A stretch of 64,000 nt of DNA, taken from the NCBI RefSeq assembly GCF_049056525.1, contig NZ_JBHUPT010000002.1, forward strand, positions 1 to 64,000, read 5' to 3'. Shown here in pieces: positions 33,713 to 42,328 of this stretch. The stretch's first letter is position 1; each line of letters starts with the position of its first letter. The notes under the pieces were generated by a model. It saw only the letters and a list, made by a program, of their open reading frames with translations. It was not told the origin of the DNA and did not search any database. A program made the translations under genes and the position numbers. This DNA is from Leisingera coralii. Lineage in GTDB: Bacteria > Pseudomonadota > Alphaproteobacteria > Rhodobacterales > Rhodobacteraceae.

Positions 33713-34966
33713 TCAGGGGCCCTGGTATTCGAACAACGTGGCTGAGACGTCATCCTCCAGCCCGTGTTCCTTGCTCATCACCTGGGTCAGGTGCCAGTAA
33801 AGATCGTCCAGGAATTCCTTGCCGCTCTGGCCGGATCCGCATTTCTCCACCAGCTCAAGCAGGCCCTCGGGTTCCAGCATGGAACCATCTTCCAGCCGCG
33901 CCTCGGTGAACCCGTCGGAGAACAGCAGCAGGCGGTCGCCGCGCTCCATGGTGAATTCTTCCTGACTGTAGCCGATATCCGGCACCAGCCCCACCGGCAC
34001 GCCGCCCTTGCCGATGAACTCCATCTCGCCGTTCTTGCGCAGTAGCAGCGGATGCGGGTGGCCGGCCTGCACCATCTTGACGGCACCGCTGCGCAGATCG
34101 GCAATGCAGTAGGCCATGGTGAAATATTCTTCGATGCCGGTGTCGGCGATCAGCCTTGCATTCAGCAGGCTGGCCACTTCCTCCGGCTGGCGCAAAGCGT
34201 AGAAGCGGTTAAACCGTTTTTCCATCCCGACATTCTGATCGAAGTAATTCGACGACAGATAGCCGCCCAGCCGCGCAGTCATCATCGCGGAGGTGATGCC
34301 GTGGCCTGACACGTCAATGGAGTAGAATCCGATTCGGTTCACGCCCGGGGAGAACATGCCCACCAGGTCCCCGCCGATATGCCCGCAGGGCTTCAGCAGA
34401 AGGCTGACGGTGGAGGATCCAAAATCCTTCGACAGTTCCGGCACCAGCGATTCCTGAATCTTGCGGGCCTGGATCAGGTCCTTGTCGATCGCGTCATACA
34501 CCCGCTGCAGTTCACCCAGGGTTTCGGACACGATCCGGTTCTTCTCGGACAGCTCCCGCTGCATCCGCAGGATCCGTTCGCCCGCGGAAATGCGCGCACG
34601 CAGCTCATCCGAGCTCACCGGCTTGGTCAGGAAGTCATCGGCGCCGGCGTCAAGCCCTTCGGCAACCTCGTTCTTTTCGCTCTTGGATGTCAGCAGGATG
34701 AAATAGGCGTAATCCTCGCTGGAGCGGCCCCGGAAGGCACGGCAGAACTCCAGCCCGTTCATACCCGGCATCATCCAGTCGCTGAGGATCAGATCCGGCG
34801 TTTCGGCCTGGCAGATCTCCATAGCCGCCTCGCCGCTCTCGGCCTCGACGACCTCAAACCCCCATTTCTTAAGTGAAGCCACAAGGATGCGTCTTTGCAG
34901 GCGGCTGTCATCGACAACCAGCACACGGCGTATTGATCCGGCCACTGTGTGGTCCTCGTTGTCCAT
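33713..34966 (-). CDS. Response regulator with PP2C-type (SpoIIE) phosphatase output
   Basis: A 417-residue two-domain signalling protein. The receiver domain (about 10-130) has Asp19-Asp20, phospho-acceptor Asp63 (LILSDWMMPG) and Lys115 (LTKPVS). A coiled-coil linker spans 125-175. The PPM/SpoIIE phosphatase follows, with metal-binding Asp in SIDVSGHG, FSDGF and EDDVS. Such proteins dephosphorylate anti-sigma-factor antagonists in partner-switching. I prefer the ATG giving MDNEDHTVAG (AGAGAG ahead); a GTG nine codons upstream is possible. It lies divergent to an Hpt protein, likely its phosphodonor. It resembles RbaY of the Rhodobacter capsulatus RbaVWY system; orthology is inference. Confidence 0.9.
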   Translation of the reverse strand: MDNEDHTVAGSIRRVLVVDDSRLQRRILVASLKKWGFEVVEAESGEAAMEICQAETPDLILSDWMMPGMNGLEFCRAFRGRSSEDYAYFILLTSKSEKNEVAEGLDAGADDFLTKPVSSDELRARISAGERILRMQRELSEKNRIVSETLGELQRVYDAIDKDLIQARKIQESLVPELSKDFGSSTVSLLLKPCGHIGGDLVGMFSPGVNRIGFYSIDVSGHGITSAMMTARLGGYLSSNYFDQNVGMEKRFNRFYALRQPEEVASLLNARLIADTGIEEYFTMAYCIADLRSGAVKMVQAGHPHPLLLRKNGEMEFIGKGGVPVGLVPDIGYSQEEFTMERGDRLLLFSDGFTEARLEDGSMLEPEGLLELVEKCGSGQSGKEFLDDLYWHLTQVMSKEHGLEDDVSATLFEYQGP

Positions 34967-35067
34967 CGAACTCTCTGGCAGCACCGAAGGCACCTCACAA
35001 ATGGCATAAACAGGCAGTCTTGTGATACTATCGGTCCAGAAATTTAACAGGCGGTGAAACCTAAAAT

Positions 35068-35096
35068 TTGAGCTTCCCCCTTTATTTCACTATATT
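35068..35096 (+). promoter_or_regulatory. Promoter of the Hpt gene
   Basis: TTGAGC, 17-bp spacer, TATATT, an unusually good sigma-70 promoter for this genome, leaving a leader of about 50 nt before the Hpt ATG. Confidence 0.6.
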
Positions 35097-35153
35097 TTTA
35101 CTGCAAGCAACTTAAGAAATCTCGCATGGCGACTGATCGTAGGGACAAGACAC

Positions 35154-35477
35154 ATGATTGACTGGCCGCGCGTGACCGAGCTGCGCGAAGAAGTGGGTGC
35201 AGAAGATTTCGAGGAAGTTGTTGAAATCTTTCTCGAAGAAGTCGAAGAGGTTATCGGCAAGCTGCGCGGTGGCGACCGCAGCCAGCTGGAACAGGACCTG
35301 CATTTCCTGAAAGGCAGCGCGCTCAACCTCGGGTTTGCTGATTTTTCTGCGCTCTGCCAGGACGGCGAGAGAAAATCCGCACAGGGCGGTGCGGACGGCG
35401 TCGACATTCCCGCCATCATCGCCAAGTTTCAGGCTTCCAAGTCCGCCTTCCTGACCGGCATGTCCGAAAAATTCTGA
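35154..35477 (+). CDS. Stand-alone Hpt phosphotransfer protein
   Basis: A 107-residue four-helix Hpt protein. The phospho-acceptor is His50 in LHFLKGSALNLG, with the diagnostic HXXKGXXXXXG pattern. No other domain is present, so it must shuttle phosphate between a hybrid kinase and a response regulator encoded elsewhere. The divergent receiver-PP2C gene, 187 nt away, is the natural candidate. A consensus-like promoter precedes it. No histidine kinase gene is in the window. Confidence 0.92.
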   Translation: MIDWPRVTELREEVGAEDFEEVVEIFLEEVEEVIGKLRGGDRSQLEQDLHFLKGSALNLGFADFSALCQDGERKSAQGGADGVDIPAIIAKFQASKSAFLTGMSEKF

Positions 35478-35492
35478 TCCCTGCGGCGGGTT

Positions 35493-36719
35493 TCAGATCA
35501 CGAACTGCGCCAGCGTTTCGTCCCGGGTGATGTCAGTATAGGTCATCCCAGCCGCATCCAGCCGCGCAAACAGCTGCTCAAAATTCTCCGGCCGTTTGGT
35601 TTCGATCCCGATCAGGACAGAGCCAAAGTTGCGGGCCGACTTCTTCATATACTCGAAACGGGCGATGTCGTCCTCAGGTCCCAGGATCCCCAGGAATTCC
35701 TTCAAGGCGCCGGGCCGCTGCGGCAGCCGCAGAATGAAGTATTTCTTCACCCCGGAATAGCGCTGCGCCCGCTCCTTGACCTCGGGCAGCCGCTCGAAAT
35801 CGAAGTTCCCGCCTGAGGTCACACAGACCACGGTCTTGCCGCGGATCCAGGAGCGCACATCCTGCAGCGCCTCGACCGACAGCGCGCCGGCCGGCTCCAG
35901 CACGATTCCCTCGACGTTCAGCATCTCGATGATGGTGGCGCAGATCCGGTCCTCGGAGATCGCCAGAACATCCGGCAGCGGCACGTCTTTCAGGATATCA
36001 AACGGCAGATCGCCGATCCGCCCCACCGCTGCACCATCGACAAAGGTATCCACCGTATCCAGCGGCACCGGCTTGCCTGCCGCGAGCGCTGCGCGCAGGC
36101 AGGCGCCGCCCTCCGGCTCCACGAACAGGCTGTGCACCTCCTCCCCGAACCAAGAGGAGACGCCCGCCGACATGCCCCCGCCGCCAACCGGCAACAGGAC
36201 GTGATCCGGCAGCTTGCCCAGCTGTTCCTCGATCTCCACAGCGATGGAGGCCTGGCCTTCGATCACATCGGCATCGTCGAAAGGCGACAGGAAATGCCCG
36301 CCTTCCTGCGCGCACCACTCCTGCGCGGCGGCCAGGCAGATGTCGAAATAGTCGCCGACCAGGTGGATCTCGATATTGTCGCCGCCGAACATCCGGGTCT
36401 TCTGGATCTTCTGCTGCGGCGTGGTGACCGGCATGAAGATCACGCCGCGCTTGCCCATATGGCGGCACATGAAGGCGACACCCTGGGCGTGGTTACCTGC
36501 CGAGGCGCAGACGAACAGCTCCTGATCCGGCTGCTTGCGCATCGCGTTCAGCGCGCCGCGGATCTTGTAGGAACGGACCGGGCTCAGGTCCTCGCGCTTG
36601 AGGTAGATGTCGGCGCCGAAACGTTCGGAAAGATGCACGTTGCGCTGCAGCGGCGTCGCGGGGAACACATCGCGCATCGCCTGTTCGGCGGCGCGGGCCT
36701 GGGTCTTGAAATCGCTCAT
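35493..36719 (-). CDS. ilvA: Threonine ammonia-lyase
   Basis: PLP enzyme converting threonine to 2-oxobutanoate, the first step of isoleucine synthesis. Lys52 (VRSYKIRGA) binds PLP; the phosphate-binding loop is GGGGM; 'SAGNHAQGVA' is the family motif. A single C-terminal ACT-like domain (about 330-408, 'YFILRLPQRPGALKEFL') implies simple feedback control, unlike the double ACT of Escherichia coli IlvA. The ATG (MSDFKTQ) has AAGGAT just ahead; 18 upstream codons of open frame are excluded. The 3' end is 15 nt from the convergent Hpt gene. Confidence 0.95.
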   Translation of the reverse strand: MSDFKTQARAAEQAMRDVFPATPLQRNVHLSERFGADIYLKREDLSPVRSYKIRGALNAMRKQPDQELFVCASAGNHAQGVAFMCRHMGKRGVIFMPVTTPQQKIQKTRMFGGDNIEIHLVGDYFDICLAAAQEWCAQEGGHFLSPFDDADVIEGQASIAVEIEEQLGKLPDHVLLPVGGGGMSAGVSSWFGEEVHSLFVEPEGGACLRAALAAGKPVPLDTVDTFVDGAAVGRIGDLPFDILKDVPLPDVLAISEDRICATIIEMLNVEGIVLEPAGALSVEALQDVRSWIRGKTVVCVTSGGNFDFERLPEVKERAQRYSGVKKYFILRLPQRPGALKEFLGILGPEDDIARFEYMKKSARNFGSVLIGIETKRPENFEQLFARLDAAGMTYTDITRDETLAQFVI

Positions 36720-36739
36720 GTATCCTTCAGTGGCGCAAC

Positions 36740-36763
36740 CCCGCCCCCAAGGCAAGGGGCGGG
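36740..36763. other. GC inverted repeat between ilvA and the membrane-protein gene
   Basis: CCCGCCCC, 8-nt loop, GGGGCGGG, located 21 nt before ilvA and 28 nt after the membrane-protein stop. It may end the upstream transcript or structure the ilvA leader; there is no T-run. Confidence 0.35.
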
Positions 36764-36791
36764 TGCAAAGCATACATAAGAATACTGGGGA

Positions 36792-37553
36792 TCAGACCGG
36801 GCGGCCTTCGACGTAGTGGCCGTAAAGCGTGGTCATGATGCTGACGTTGAGAAGGCTCAGCATGACCGCAAATCCCAACTGCAGTGCGAGCGAGACGGCC
36901 GGGATTCCGGAAACTGCCGACAGCGTCAGCTCCACTGCGATTTGGGCAATAAACAAACACACGCCAAGCAGAAAAAAAGCCGGAACCGCGCCCTTGGTCG
37001 CTTCCAATGCGTCACTGAGGCCGAACGGCCTGCCAACTGCCGCAGCAGGGAGAATGACCAGAAGCCGCGAGAGAAACAGTGCGATGCCGGTAAAGAGCAC
37101 AATCAGAACGGCAACCCCGAAATACCCCGCTGCCTCCGCAAACGCGCTTCCGATGAAGGCGACCACGATCAGAGAGATCACCGAAACGATAACCAGCTGA
37201 ACCGCCCGCAGAAAGTAGATGAGGATATTGGAGGTGTGGAGCCGGGGAATCCAGCCTTCAGGCATCTCTTCCAGAAGCACATAGCGGTGCCAGGCGACAA
37301 CACCCCAGATGCTGATCAGCATGACGATGATCCAGACCGCAGCCATTTGCAGCAGCAAACCGGCAGGCACACTGCCCAACGCCACATTGACGGCCTGCCC
37401 CTGCGGCAGCATCCCTGACTGGATCGCGGCATAGACCACAGCAAACACCACTGCGAACACAAGCAGCGTTGGGACCAGGAATATCTGGATTGCAGCCTGG
37501 AAATTCCGGAGCACCATGCTCACGGAATGCGAGAAAATCGACCAGCCCTTCAT
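36792..37553 (-). CDS. Six-helix inner-membrane protein, unknown function
   Basis: A 253-residue hydrophobic protein. Predicted helices fall at about 20-45, 58-80, 112-135, 140-165, 180-205 and 215-240. 'WHRYVLLEEMPEGWIPRLH' is a polar loop after helix 2, the most conserved-looking soluble part. I recognise it only as resembling uncharacterised Rhodobacterales membrane proteins. The ATG (MKGWSIFSHSV) has GGAG 9 nt ahead; an upstream extension of 38 codons is polar and unlikely. It diverges from argG. Confidence 0.8.
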   Translation of the reverse strand: MKGWSIFSHSVSMVLRNFQAAIQIFLVPTLLVFAVVFAVVYAAIQSGMLPQGQAVNVALGSVPAGLLLQMAAVWIIVMLISIWGVVAWHRYVLLEEMPEGWIPRLHTSNILIYFLRAVQLVIVSVISLIVVAFIGSAFAEAAGYFGVAVLIVLFTGIALFLSRLLVILPAAAVGRPFGLSDALEATKGAVPAFFLLGVCLFIAQIAVELTLSAVSGIPAVSLALQLGFAVMLSLLNVSIMTTLYGHYVEGRPV

Positions 37554-37690
37554 TGGGGTATTCTCCAAAAGATCTTTCTGTTTTGCCGCGCACGTTAAGC
37601 GTGTCCTGCTGATTAGAAAACCCCGGAAATCCTTGCCCTTCCGGGCAAAACCCGCTACGCCCCACACGTTCTGACCTGAGAGGGAATTCC

Positions 37691-38917
37691 ATGTCCGCGC
37701 CCAAGAAAGTTGTGCTCGCCTATTCCGGCGGCCTCGACACCTCGATCATCCTGAAATGGCTGCAGACCGAATACGGCTGCGAAGTTGTCACCTTCACCGC
37801 CGATCTCGGCCAGGGTGAAGAGCTTGAGCCCGCCCGCAAGAAAGCGGAAATGCTGGGCATCAAGCCGGAAAACATCTTCATCGAGGATGTGCGCGAGGAA
37901 TTTGTCCGCGACTTCGTGTTCCCGATGTTCCGCGCCAATGCGGTTTACGAAGGCCTCTACCTCCTGGGCACCTCCATCGCCCGCCCGCTGATCTCCAAAC
38001 GCCTGGTGGAGATTGCTGAGGCCACCGGCGCCGATGCCGTGGCCCACGGTGCTACCGGTAAGGGCAACGACCAGGTCCGCTTCGAACTGGCCGCCTATGC
38101 GCTGAACCCCGACATCAAGGTGATCGCCCCCTGGCGGGAATGGGACCTGACGTCCCGCACCAAGCTTCTGGAATTCGCCGAAGCGCACCAGATCCCCGTT
38201 GCCAAGGACAAACGCGGCGAGGCGCCCTTCTCGGTCGATGCGAACCTGCTGCATACCTCCTCCGAGGGCAAGGTGCTGGAAGATCCGGCGCAGGAAGCGC
38301 CCGATTACGTCTACCAGCGCACCGTGCACCCGGAAGAAGCACCCGACACCCCCGAATACATTGAGATCGGGTTTGAGAAGGGCGACGCGGTCAGCATCAA
38401 CGGCGAAGCGATGTCGCCCGCGACAATCCTGACCGAATTGAACGAATACGGCCGCAAGCACGGCATCGGCCGCCTCGACCTGGTCGAGGGACGTTTCGTG
38501 GGCATGAAGTCCCGCGGCATCTACGAGACCCCGGGCGGCACCATCCTGCTGGAAGCCCACCGCGGCATCGAATCCATCACCATGGACCGCGGCGCGATGC
38601 ACCTGAAGGACCAGCTGATGCCGCAGTATGCAGAGCTGATCTACAACGGTTTCTGGTACTCGCCGGAGCGCGAAATGCTGCAGGCCGCCATCGACAAGAG
38701 CCAGGAGTTTGTCTCCGGCACCGTGCGCGTGAAGCTCTACAAGGGCCTGGCCTCCACCGTTGGCCGCTGGTCGGACAACTCGCTGTATTCCGAAGCGCAT
38801 GTGACCTTTGAAGAGGACGCCGGCGCCTACGACCAGAAGGACGCCGCAGGCTTCATCCAGCTGAACGCGCTGCGCCTCAAGCTGCTGGCCGCCCGCGAGC
38901 GCCGGATCAAGAAGTGA
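37691..38917 (+). CDS. argG: Argininosuccinate synthase
   Basis: Joins citrulline and aspartate with ATP to make argininosuccinate. The PP-loop motif AYSGGLDTS is at residues 9-17; 'GATGKGNDQVRFE' and 'EAPDTPEYIEIGFEKGD' are family features. The 408-residue length is standard. GAGAGGGAATTCC precedes the ATG. The stop overlaps the next gene as GTGA. Confidence 0.98.
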   Translation: MSAPKKVVLAYSGGLDTSIILKWLQTEYGCEVVTFTADLGQGEELEPARKKAEMLGIKPENIFIEDVREEFVRDFVFPMFRANAVYEGLYLLGTSIARPLISKRLVEIAEATGADAVAHGATGKGNDQVRFELAAYALNPDIKVIAPWREWDLTSRTKLLEFAEAHQIPVAKDKRGEAPFSVDANLLHTSSEGKVLEDPAQEAPDYVYQRTVHPEEAPDTPEYIEIGFEKGDAVSINGEAMSPATILTELNEYGRKHGIGRLDLVEGRFVGMKSRGIYETPGGTILLEAHRGIESITMDRGAMHLKDQLMPQYAELIYNGFWYSPEREMLQAAIDKSQEFVSGTVRVKLYKGLASTVGRWSDNSLYSEAHVTFEEDAGAYDQKDAAGFIQLNALRLKLLAARERRIKK

Positions 38918-39378
38918 GTGACCGCGACGGCATGGACGGCGATTTCGAGGACGATTTCGCGGAAGAGCTGGACATGTTCGTCGAGGCTCAGGACACCGTC
39001 TGGGCGGCTGTCCTGAGCGAACTCTCTGCAGGACGGAAGACGAGCCACTGGATGTGGTTCGTCTTTCCCCAGCTGGCCGAACTCGGCCGCTCCCACATGG
39101 CGCAGCTTTACGGGATCGAGGACCTGGCCGAGGCCACCGCCTATCTGAGCCACGAGAAACTGCGCGCCCGCCTGGTCGAAGTCAGCCAGCTGATGCTGTC
39201 CCATAAGGACAAAACACCTGAGCAGATCCTCGGCGGCATCGATGCCAAGAAACTGCGCTCCTCGATGACGCTGTTTGCTGCTGTGCCCGGCGCCCCGGCA
39301 GAGTTCCAGCAGGTGCTTGATGCCTTCTATAATGGCCAGCCCTGCCCGCTCACTCAGGACGCGCTTGCCGGCGGGTAA
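38914..39378 (+). CDS. DUF1810 family protein
   Basis: A 154-residue protein with the DUF1810 core 'MFVEAQDTVWAAVLSELSAGRKTSHWMWFVFPQL', 'LGRSHMAQLYGIEDLAEATAYLSHEKLRARLVEVSQLML' and 'SMTLFA', each seen here in full. The family is widespread but, to my knowledge, uncharacterised; some members are linked to calpastatin by name only. The GTG start overlaps the argG stop by four bases; an ATG six codons downstream is an alternative and would still include the domain. Confidence 0.85.
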   Translation: MSDRDGMDGDFEDDFAEELDMFVEAQDTVWAAVLSELSAGRKTSHWMWFVFPQLAELGRSHMAQLYGIEDLAEATAYLSHEKLRARLVEVSQLMLSHKDKTPEQILGGIDAKKLRSSMTLFAAVPGAPAEFQQVLDAFYNGQPCPLTQDALAGG

Positions 39379-39457
39379 TCCGCCTGCTTCCCCCTTGGTC
39401 AGTATTGCCCGGACCGCCCTGCCCGCCTAACGCTCGCGTCAGGCAAGGGAGGACAAC

Positions 39458-39742
39458 ATGGCACTTGAAGATATTGCAGCAGGCATCCGCACCGGGCTCG
39501 CCGGCAAAACATTCGATGGCTCGCTGAAATTCGATTGCGGCGGCGACGGTGTCATCGTGCTTGCTGATGGCAATGCCACCACACTGGATCAGGACACTGA
39601 TTGCACGCTGTGCCTGACCGCAGCCAACCTGCAAAAGCTGCTCGCCGGCAAACTGAACCCGATGACGGCGGTGATGATGGGCAAGATCAAGGTTTCCGGC
39701 GACATGGGCGTCGCCATGAAACTAAGCAAGCTGATCAGCTGA
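39458..39742 (+). CDS. SCP2 sterol-binding-domain protein
   Basis: A 94-residue single-domain SCP2-like protein ('GSLKFDCGGDGVIVLADG', 'CTLCLTAANLQKLLAGKLNPMTAVMMGKIKVSGDMGVAMKLSKL'). The family has a hydrophobic tunnel for lipids or acyl-CoA. GGAGGACAAC precedes the ATG. It is probably a soluble lipid carrier; the ligand is unknown. It is followed by two GC hairpins. Confidence 0.92.
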   Translation: MALEDIAAGIRTGLAGKTFDGSLKFDCGGDGVIVLADGNATTLDQDTDCTLCLTAANLQKLLAGKLNPMTAVMMGKIKVSGDMGVAMKLSKLIS

Positions 39743-39756
39743 GCCTTTTCCTCTTG

Positions 39757-39809
39757 CCCCCAGTATCCTGGGGGTGAGCGCCACAGGCGCGAGGGGGCAA
39801 AGCCCCCTC
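39757..39809. repeat. Tandem GC hairpins (REP-like element)
   Basis: Hairpin 1: CCCCCAG and CTGGGGG (39757-39774). Hairpin 2: GAGGGGGC-AAA-GCCCCCTC (39791-39809). Between them is GAGCGCCACAGGCGC, also self-complementary. This composition resembles interspersed intergenic elements of related genomes as I remember them, and it lies between convergent genes, where it may serve as a bidirectional transcript end. Confidence 0.5.
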
Positions 39810-39815
39810 CACGCA

Positions 39816-40529
39816 TCAGATCTTCACGGCTTTCATCTGCTCGTAATAGGGCATTGCCGCCTGCAGCACGGGCTGCAGCTCTTCCGGCACCTCCGGCAGC
39901 GGCCCCTCGGCGCCGGCAAATCCGGTCGAATTCCAGACCGCGCCATACCAATGCTCGGCCCAGACGCCGTCATCCTTGTGCCCGCCTTTGGGCCAGCTCA
40001 GCATCTTCGGGGAATACGGAATGCCGATCGCCTCGCACAGCTGCTCCAGCTTGGCCGCCGGGTCCGCACGGATATCGTGGCTGTCCACCACCACCGGCGT
40101 CTGCCCCCAGCCGCGCACAAGTTCAAACAGCTCTGCCTGCTGGCGGAAGCCGATATCCTCCAGCGTCGGGTTTTCCCGTTTTGCCGCATAAGAGGCGATC
40201 ACCCGCGCCGGATGGCGGATCAGAAAGACATTGGCCGCCTCGCGCATCCAGTCCCGCGGCACGCCCGGGATCATGTGCTGGGTCATGTGCTTCTGGTAAT
40301 AGTAAGGCTTGGCCCCTGGTACCGGCCCCAGCAACGCTTGCGCCACCGTTTCAGGATCCTGCGGCTGGCTGTCCAGGATCTCATTCCGCATCGGATGGTC
40401 GAGACCGGTCATCGCCAGGTAGGCGGCATAGAACGGTTCATCCACCACCGCGCAATCGCCGCGGTTGCCAAAGGCATACATCATCGCGGTCGACAGGTTC
40501 CGCGGTCCTGACCACATAGCAATCCGCAT
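39816..40529 (-). CDS. P-loop sulfotransferase-like protein
   Basis: A 237-residue protein with a sulfotransferase-type P-loop near the N-terminus (MWSGPRNLSTAMM) and a later 'FLIRHPARVIASYAAKRENP', equivalent to the 3'-phosphate-binding segment of PAPS sulfotransferases. The ATG overlaps the class IV aminotransferase stop by one base, showing tight coupling. Plants encode, as I recall, the same two modules fused in one polypeptide, suggesting a shared pathway. The real reaction is unknown. Confidence 0.82.
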   Translation of the reverse strand: MRIAMWSGPRNLSTAMMYAFGNRGDCAVVDEPFYAAYLAMTGLDHPMRNEILDSQPQDPETVAQALLGPVPGAKPYYYQKHMTQHMIPGVPRDWMREAANVFLIRHPARVIASYAAKRENPTLEDIGFRQQAELFELVRGWGQTPVVVDSHDIRADPAAKLEQLCEAIGIPYSPKMLSWPKGGHKDDGVWAEHWYGAVWNSTGFAGAEGPLPEVPEELQPVLQAAMPYYEQMKAVKI

Positions 40530-41437
40530 CACGCACACTCCTTTTCAATCAGTTGCTTGTAAAGGCCCCGGAGGCGCTCGGTCACGGGACCCATCTGCCC
40601 GCTGCCGATCTGCCGCCCGTCGATCTCCCCCACCGGGGTCTGCGCGCCGAAGGTGCCGGTGAGAAAGGCTTCATCCGCGCCGTAAGTGTCCACCAGCGAG
40701 TAATTGCGCTCATAGACCGGGATACCGTTTTCGCGGCACAGGTCTATCACCTTCTGCCGGGTGATGCCGTTCATGCAATAATCCCCGGTAGAGGTCCAAA
40801 CCTCGCCCTTGCGCACGATGAAGAAGTTGCAGGCGTTGGTGGTATTCACAAAGCCATTCACGTCCAGCATCAGCGCCTCATCCGCCCCCGCCTTTTCCGC
40901 CGCGATGCACGCAATGATGCAGTTCAGCTTGGAATGGGAATTCAGCTTGGGGTCCTGTGTCATCGGCAACCCGCGGACATGCGGCACCGTCGCCAGCTTG
41001 ATCGGGCGCGGCAGGTTCGGGCGCGAGTGCTCCATGATGATGGTCATGGTCGGCCCCTGCCGTGAGAGGGAGGGATGCTGGAACGGCCGCGTCTTCACCC
41101 CCCGCGTGATCATCAGCCGGGCATGGGCATCCGTTGTCATGCCATTGGCCTTTTGTGTCTCTAACAAAGCATTTTTGACACCTTCCCAGTCGAGGCCGAT
41201 GTCCAGATCGATAGCCTTGGCGGCCTCGAAAAGCCGGTCCAGATGTTCATCCATGAAGGCCCAGCTGCCGTTGTACAGCCGCAGCCCCTCCCAGACGCCA
41301 TCGCCCAGCATGAAGCCGCTGTCATAAACGCTCACCTTGGCCTCGGCCTTGGGAACGATTTCGCCGTTCAGATAGATCAGGATCTCCTCGTTGCGCTGAT
41401 CTTCTTCGGCCTGGTGAGTGCTCATCTTTTTGGTCAT
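40529..41437 (-). CDS. PLP class IV (branched-chain/D-amino-acid type) aminotransferase
   Basis: A 302-residue fold-type IV transaminase. PLP-binding Lys170 is in SHSKLNCI; 'EALMLDVNGFVNTTNACNFFIV' and 'GITRQKVIDLCRE' are class signatures. It looks BCAT-like but the flanking sequence differs from typical IlvE, so substrate is open. GGAGGATTCC precedes the ATG; 14 upstream codons are rejected. A 12-bp palindrome lies 32 nt upstream. Confidence 0.9.
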   Translation of the reverse strand: MTKKMSTHQAEEDQRNEEILIYLNGEIVPKAEAKVSVYDSGFMLGDGVWEGLRLYNGSWAFMDEHLDRLFEAAKAIDLDIGLDWEGVKNALLETQKANGMTTDAHARLMITRGVKTRPFQHPSLSRQGPTMTIIMEHSRPNLPRPIKLATVPHVRGLPMTQDPKLNSHSKLNCIIACIAAEKAGADEALMLDVNGFVNTTNACNFFIVRKGEVWTSTGDYCMNGITRQKVIDLCRENGIPVYERNYSLVDTYGADEAFLTGTFGAQTPVGEIDGRQIGSGQMGPVTERLRGLYKQLIEKECA

Positions 41438-41468
41438 GGAATCCTCCTGCTGGCGGCACGTTAGTAAG

Positions 41469-41480
41469 ATTGGATCCAAT
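41469..41480. promoter_or_regulatory. 12-bp palindrome before the aminotransferase
   Basis: ATTGGATCCAAT, perfect, within the divergent interval of the aminotransferase and msrA. It shares the GATCCAAT word with the palindrome before the three-domain fusion gene. Confidence 0.45.
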
Positions 41481-41586
41481 TTCCAAGCGGTAACTTGCTG
41501 TCACCTGTTTGTGAGAACCCCGCCTGCCGGGTTGAGAGGCGCGGCAACAGCCGGCAGGGTGGCATCAAAACAGGATGGAGGCAGAG

Positions 41587-42252
41587 ATGCGTGTTCTGGA
41601 AAAACTGAAACCCTTGGCTCTGGCGGGCCTGATTGCCATCGGCACCGCAGCGCAAACCAATCCGCTGCAGGCCCAGTCCACTGAAGTCCTCACCGTGGCC
41701 GGCGGCTGTTTCTGGTGTGTGGAGAGCGACTTCGAAAGCGTGCCGGGGGTGATCGAAGCGGTTTCAGGGTACACAGGCGGCAAGCTGGCAAATCCGACCT
41801 ACAAGGACGTGACCCGCGGCGGCAGCGGCCATTACGAGGCAGTGCAGATCATCTTTGACCCGGCAAAAGTGTCCCGGGAGCGGCTGCTGGAGATGTTCTT
41901 CCGCTCGGTTGATCCCACTGACGCAGGCGGCCAGTTCTGCGACCGCGGTGAGAGCTACCGGACAGCTGTATTTGTCTCTGACAAGGCGGAAACGGCTTTG
42001 GCCGACAGGGTAAAAGCCGAGGCGCAGAAGGCACTGGGGCAAAAGATCGTGACGCCTGTTCTGCCGGCGAAGACCTTTTACAAGGCCGAGGATTATCACC
42101 AGGATTATTACAAGGGGAACAGCCTGGTGTTCACCCGGTTTGGACCCAAGCGGCAAGCGGCAGCCTACAAGCGTTACCGCCAGGCCTGCGGCCGGGACGC
42201 AAGGGTCGCGCAGTTGTGGGGCGATGCGGCGCCTTTTGCCAAGGGGCATTAA
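41587..42252 (+). CDS. msrA: Exported peptide-methionine (S)-S-oxide reductase MsrA
   Basis: A 221-residue MsrA with active site GCFWCVE (Cys41). Residues 1-30 form a signal peptide (hydrophobic 10-20, cleavage near LQAQS), so the enzyme would repair oxidised methionine in the periplasm. GGAGG precedes the chosen ATG; an upstream in-frame ATG (41575) lacks a site. Most bacterial MsrA are cytoplasmic. A distal Cys in 'RQACGRD' may act as resolving residue. Confidence 0.92.
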   Translation: MRVLEKLKPLALAGLIAIGTAAQTNPLQAQSTEVLTVAGGCFWCVESDFESVPGVIEAVSGYTGGKLANPTYKDVTRGGSGHYEAVQIIFDPAKVSRERLLEMFFRSVDPTDAGGQFCDRGESYRTAVFVSDKAETALADRVKAEAQKALGQKIVTPVLPAKTFYKAEDYHQDYYKGNSLVFTRFGPKRQAAAYKRYRQACGRDARVAQLWGDAAPFAKGH

Positions 42253-42328
42253 GGCAGACCCTGCCTTCTTGGCCTGACAGCCATTTCCGGAAGAGGAATT
42301 GCACCAGGAAAGAAGCAGGCCGCCCGGA

